A DNA stretch of 5,833 bases from an uncultured Lachnospiraceae bacterium (GTDB taxonomy: Bacteria; Bacillota; Clostridia; Lachnospirales; Lachnospiraceae). The position numbers and the translations under genes are program-made. The notes beneath the pieces were generated by a model. It saw only the letters and a program-made list of their open reading frames with translations, searched no databases and had not been told where the DNA came from. This document shows positions 4,949-5,833 of the stretch, piece after piece; positions within the stretch are counted from its first letter, which is position 1, and every line of letters starts with the position of its first letter. The DNA lies in contig CALWEE010000116.1 of assembly GCA_944376975.1 (NCBI GenBank), positions 1 through 5,833 of the forward strand. Reading direction: 5' to 3'.

Positions 4949-4996
4949 AGGCCCTTAAAGGGCCTTTGGTAACAGCAACTCTGATACCTGTTTTAC
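4949..4996 (+). promoter_or_regulatory. structured leader of rpoB (two hairpins)
   Basis: AGGCCC (4949-4954) pairs with GGGCCT (4960-4965) around TTAAA. Just after it, GTAACAG (4969-4975) pairs with CTGTT plus AC (4988-4996), with a 2-nt bulge and a 12-nt loop. No T-run follows either stem, so this is not a simple terminator. The hairpins lie in the expected 5' leader of rpoB, before the AAGGGGTGA ribosome binding site (5002-5010). I do not recognise them as a named leader class. Confidence 0.5.
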
Positions 4997-5019
4997 AAGT
5001 CAAGGGGTGACAAACGTTA

Positions 5020-5833
5020 ATGAACAAAGACAGAATCAAGCCGGTCAGATCCGGCCGCGGCATCCGTATGAGTTACGCCAGACAAAAAGAAGTTCTGGAT
5101 ATGCCGAATCTTATTGAAGTTCAGAAGGATTCCTACCAATGGTTCCTGGATTCCGGCTTAAAGGAAGTATTTGAAGATATTTCCCCCATCGCTGATTACA
5201 GCGGCCACCTGAGCCTGGAATTCACAGATTTTACGCTGTGCAAGGACGATGTAAAATACAGCATTGACGAATGTAAAGAAAGAGACGCCACCTACGCGGC
5301 TCCGTTAAAGGTGCGGGTGCGTCTGATCAACAAAGAAACCGACGAGATCAACGAGCACGAGATATTCATGGGCGATCTGCCGCTCATGACCGAGACCGGC
5401 ACGTTCGTCATCAACGGGGCAGAACGTGTCATCGTCAGCCAGCTTGTGCGTTCTCCGGGCATCTACTACGCCATCGGACACGACAAGATCGGCAAGAAAC
5501 TGTATTCCTGCACCGTGATCCCCAACAGGGGCGCCTGGCTGGAATACGAGACCGACTCCAACGACGTGTTCAGCGTGCGTGTCGACCGGACGCGTAAAGT
5601 ACCGGTGACGGTCCTTCTGCGTTCCCTGGGCGTAGGCACCAACCAGGAGATCATCGATATGTTCGGCGAGGAGCCGAAGATCCTGGCAAGTATCGCCAAA
5701 GACACATCGGATAACTATCAGGATGGCCTGCTGGAGCTTTACAAGAAGATCCGTCCGGGCGAACCGCTGGCAGTGGACAGCGCGGAGAGCCTGATCAACG
5801 CCATGTTCTTTGACCCCAGAAGATATGACTTGG
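5020..5833 (+). CDS. rpoB: DNA-directed RNA polymerase subunit beta (3' truncated by window end)
   Basis: The first 271 codons plus one base are present, and the frame runs open to the window edge. The product is the N-terminal part (protrusion and start of the lobe) of the beta subunit of RNA polymerase, whose full length is about 1,200 residues or more. Diagnostic stretches are [27 protein letters not shown] (17-43), [32 protein letters not shown] (starting near residue 113), and [14 protein letters not shown] (starting near 169). The rifampicin-resistance region lies beyond the window. The start is ATG 5020 with AAGGGGTGA at 5002-5010. rpoB here follows an HD-domain gene rather than rplL directly, and has its own putative promoter and leader. 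Confidence 0.97.
   Translation, partial: MNKDRIKPVRSGRGIRMSYARQKEVLDMPNLIEVQKDSYQWFLDSGLKEVFEDISPIADYSGHLSLEFTDFTLCKDDVKYSIDECKERDATYAAPLKVRVRLINKETDEINEHEIFMGDLPLMTETGTFVINGAERVIVSQLVRSPGIYYAIGHDKIGKKLYSCTVIPNRGAWLEYETDSNDVFSVRVDRTRKVPVTVLLRSLGVGTNQEIIDMFGEEPKILASIAKDTSDNYQDGLLELYKKIRPGEPLAVDSAESLINAMFFDPRRYDL

Noticed and set aside
1..5833. Wholly new multi-gene defence, mobile or biosynthetic system
   Set aside because: Every gene has a recognised family; no transposase, integrase, CRISPR repeat or toxin-antitoxin pair is visible. The novelty here is limited to regulatory RNA layout and the placed HD-domain gene.

Overview
This is the ribosomal-protein/RNA-polymerase region of a low-to-mid GC Firmicute, most likely a member of the Clostridia (Lachnospiraceae-like). 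The evidence is the gene order rpmG-secE-nusG-rplK-rplA-rplJ-rplL-rpoB, strong AGGAGG-type ribosome binding sites, a short 66-residue SecE, clostridial-looking NusG and RpoB sequences, and a Firmicute-type L10 leader. All genes lie on the + strand. No mobile element, CRISPR array, tRNA or rRNA gene is visible.

Layout. Positions 1-832 hold the end of azlC and all of azlD (branched-chain amino acid exporter pair), translationally coupled by an ATGA overlap. A near-consensus sigma-A promoter (907-935) then starts rpmG, secE, nusG, rplK and rplA (1015-3188). Two copies of an RNA element that resembles the L1-binding site of 23S rRNA lie in this transcript, one before rplK and one directly against the rplA ribosome binding site. 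A second promoter (3204-3232) starts the rplJ-rplL unit. Its long leader ends in an intrinsic terminator, with a visible competing antiterminator. This is the L10 leader, an autoregulatory attenuator. A hairpin terminator with a short T-run follows rplL. Next come a 51-nt imperfect inverted repeat and a small HD-domain gene of the RelA/SpoT-hydrolase (MESH1-like) kind. Finally, rpoB starts at 5020 and runs off the end of the window, preceded by its own putative promoter and a structured leader.

How it works together. The window makes stalk and L1-arm proteins of the large ribosomal subunit (L11, L1, L10, L12), a zinc-binding L33, the SecE translocon subunit, the elongation factor NusG and the RNA polymerase beta subunit. 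The visible control elements suggest separate tuning: L1 feedback on rplK and rplA, L10(L12) feedback by attenuation on rplJL, and a separate start for rpoB. The HD-domain gene is the accessory element. It may act on (p)ppGpp or a related nucleotide and sits between genes whose expression is classically under stringent control, but that functional link is inference from position.

No wholly new multi-gene system is visible. The observations most worth a second look are the paired rRNA-mimic L1 sites, the alternative hairpins before the first of them, the HD-domain gene between rplL and rpoB, and the large inverted repeat in front of that gene.
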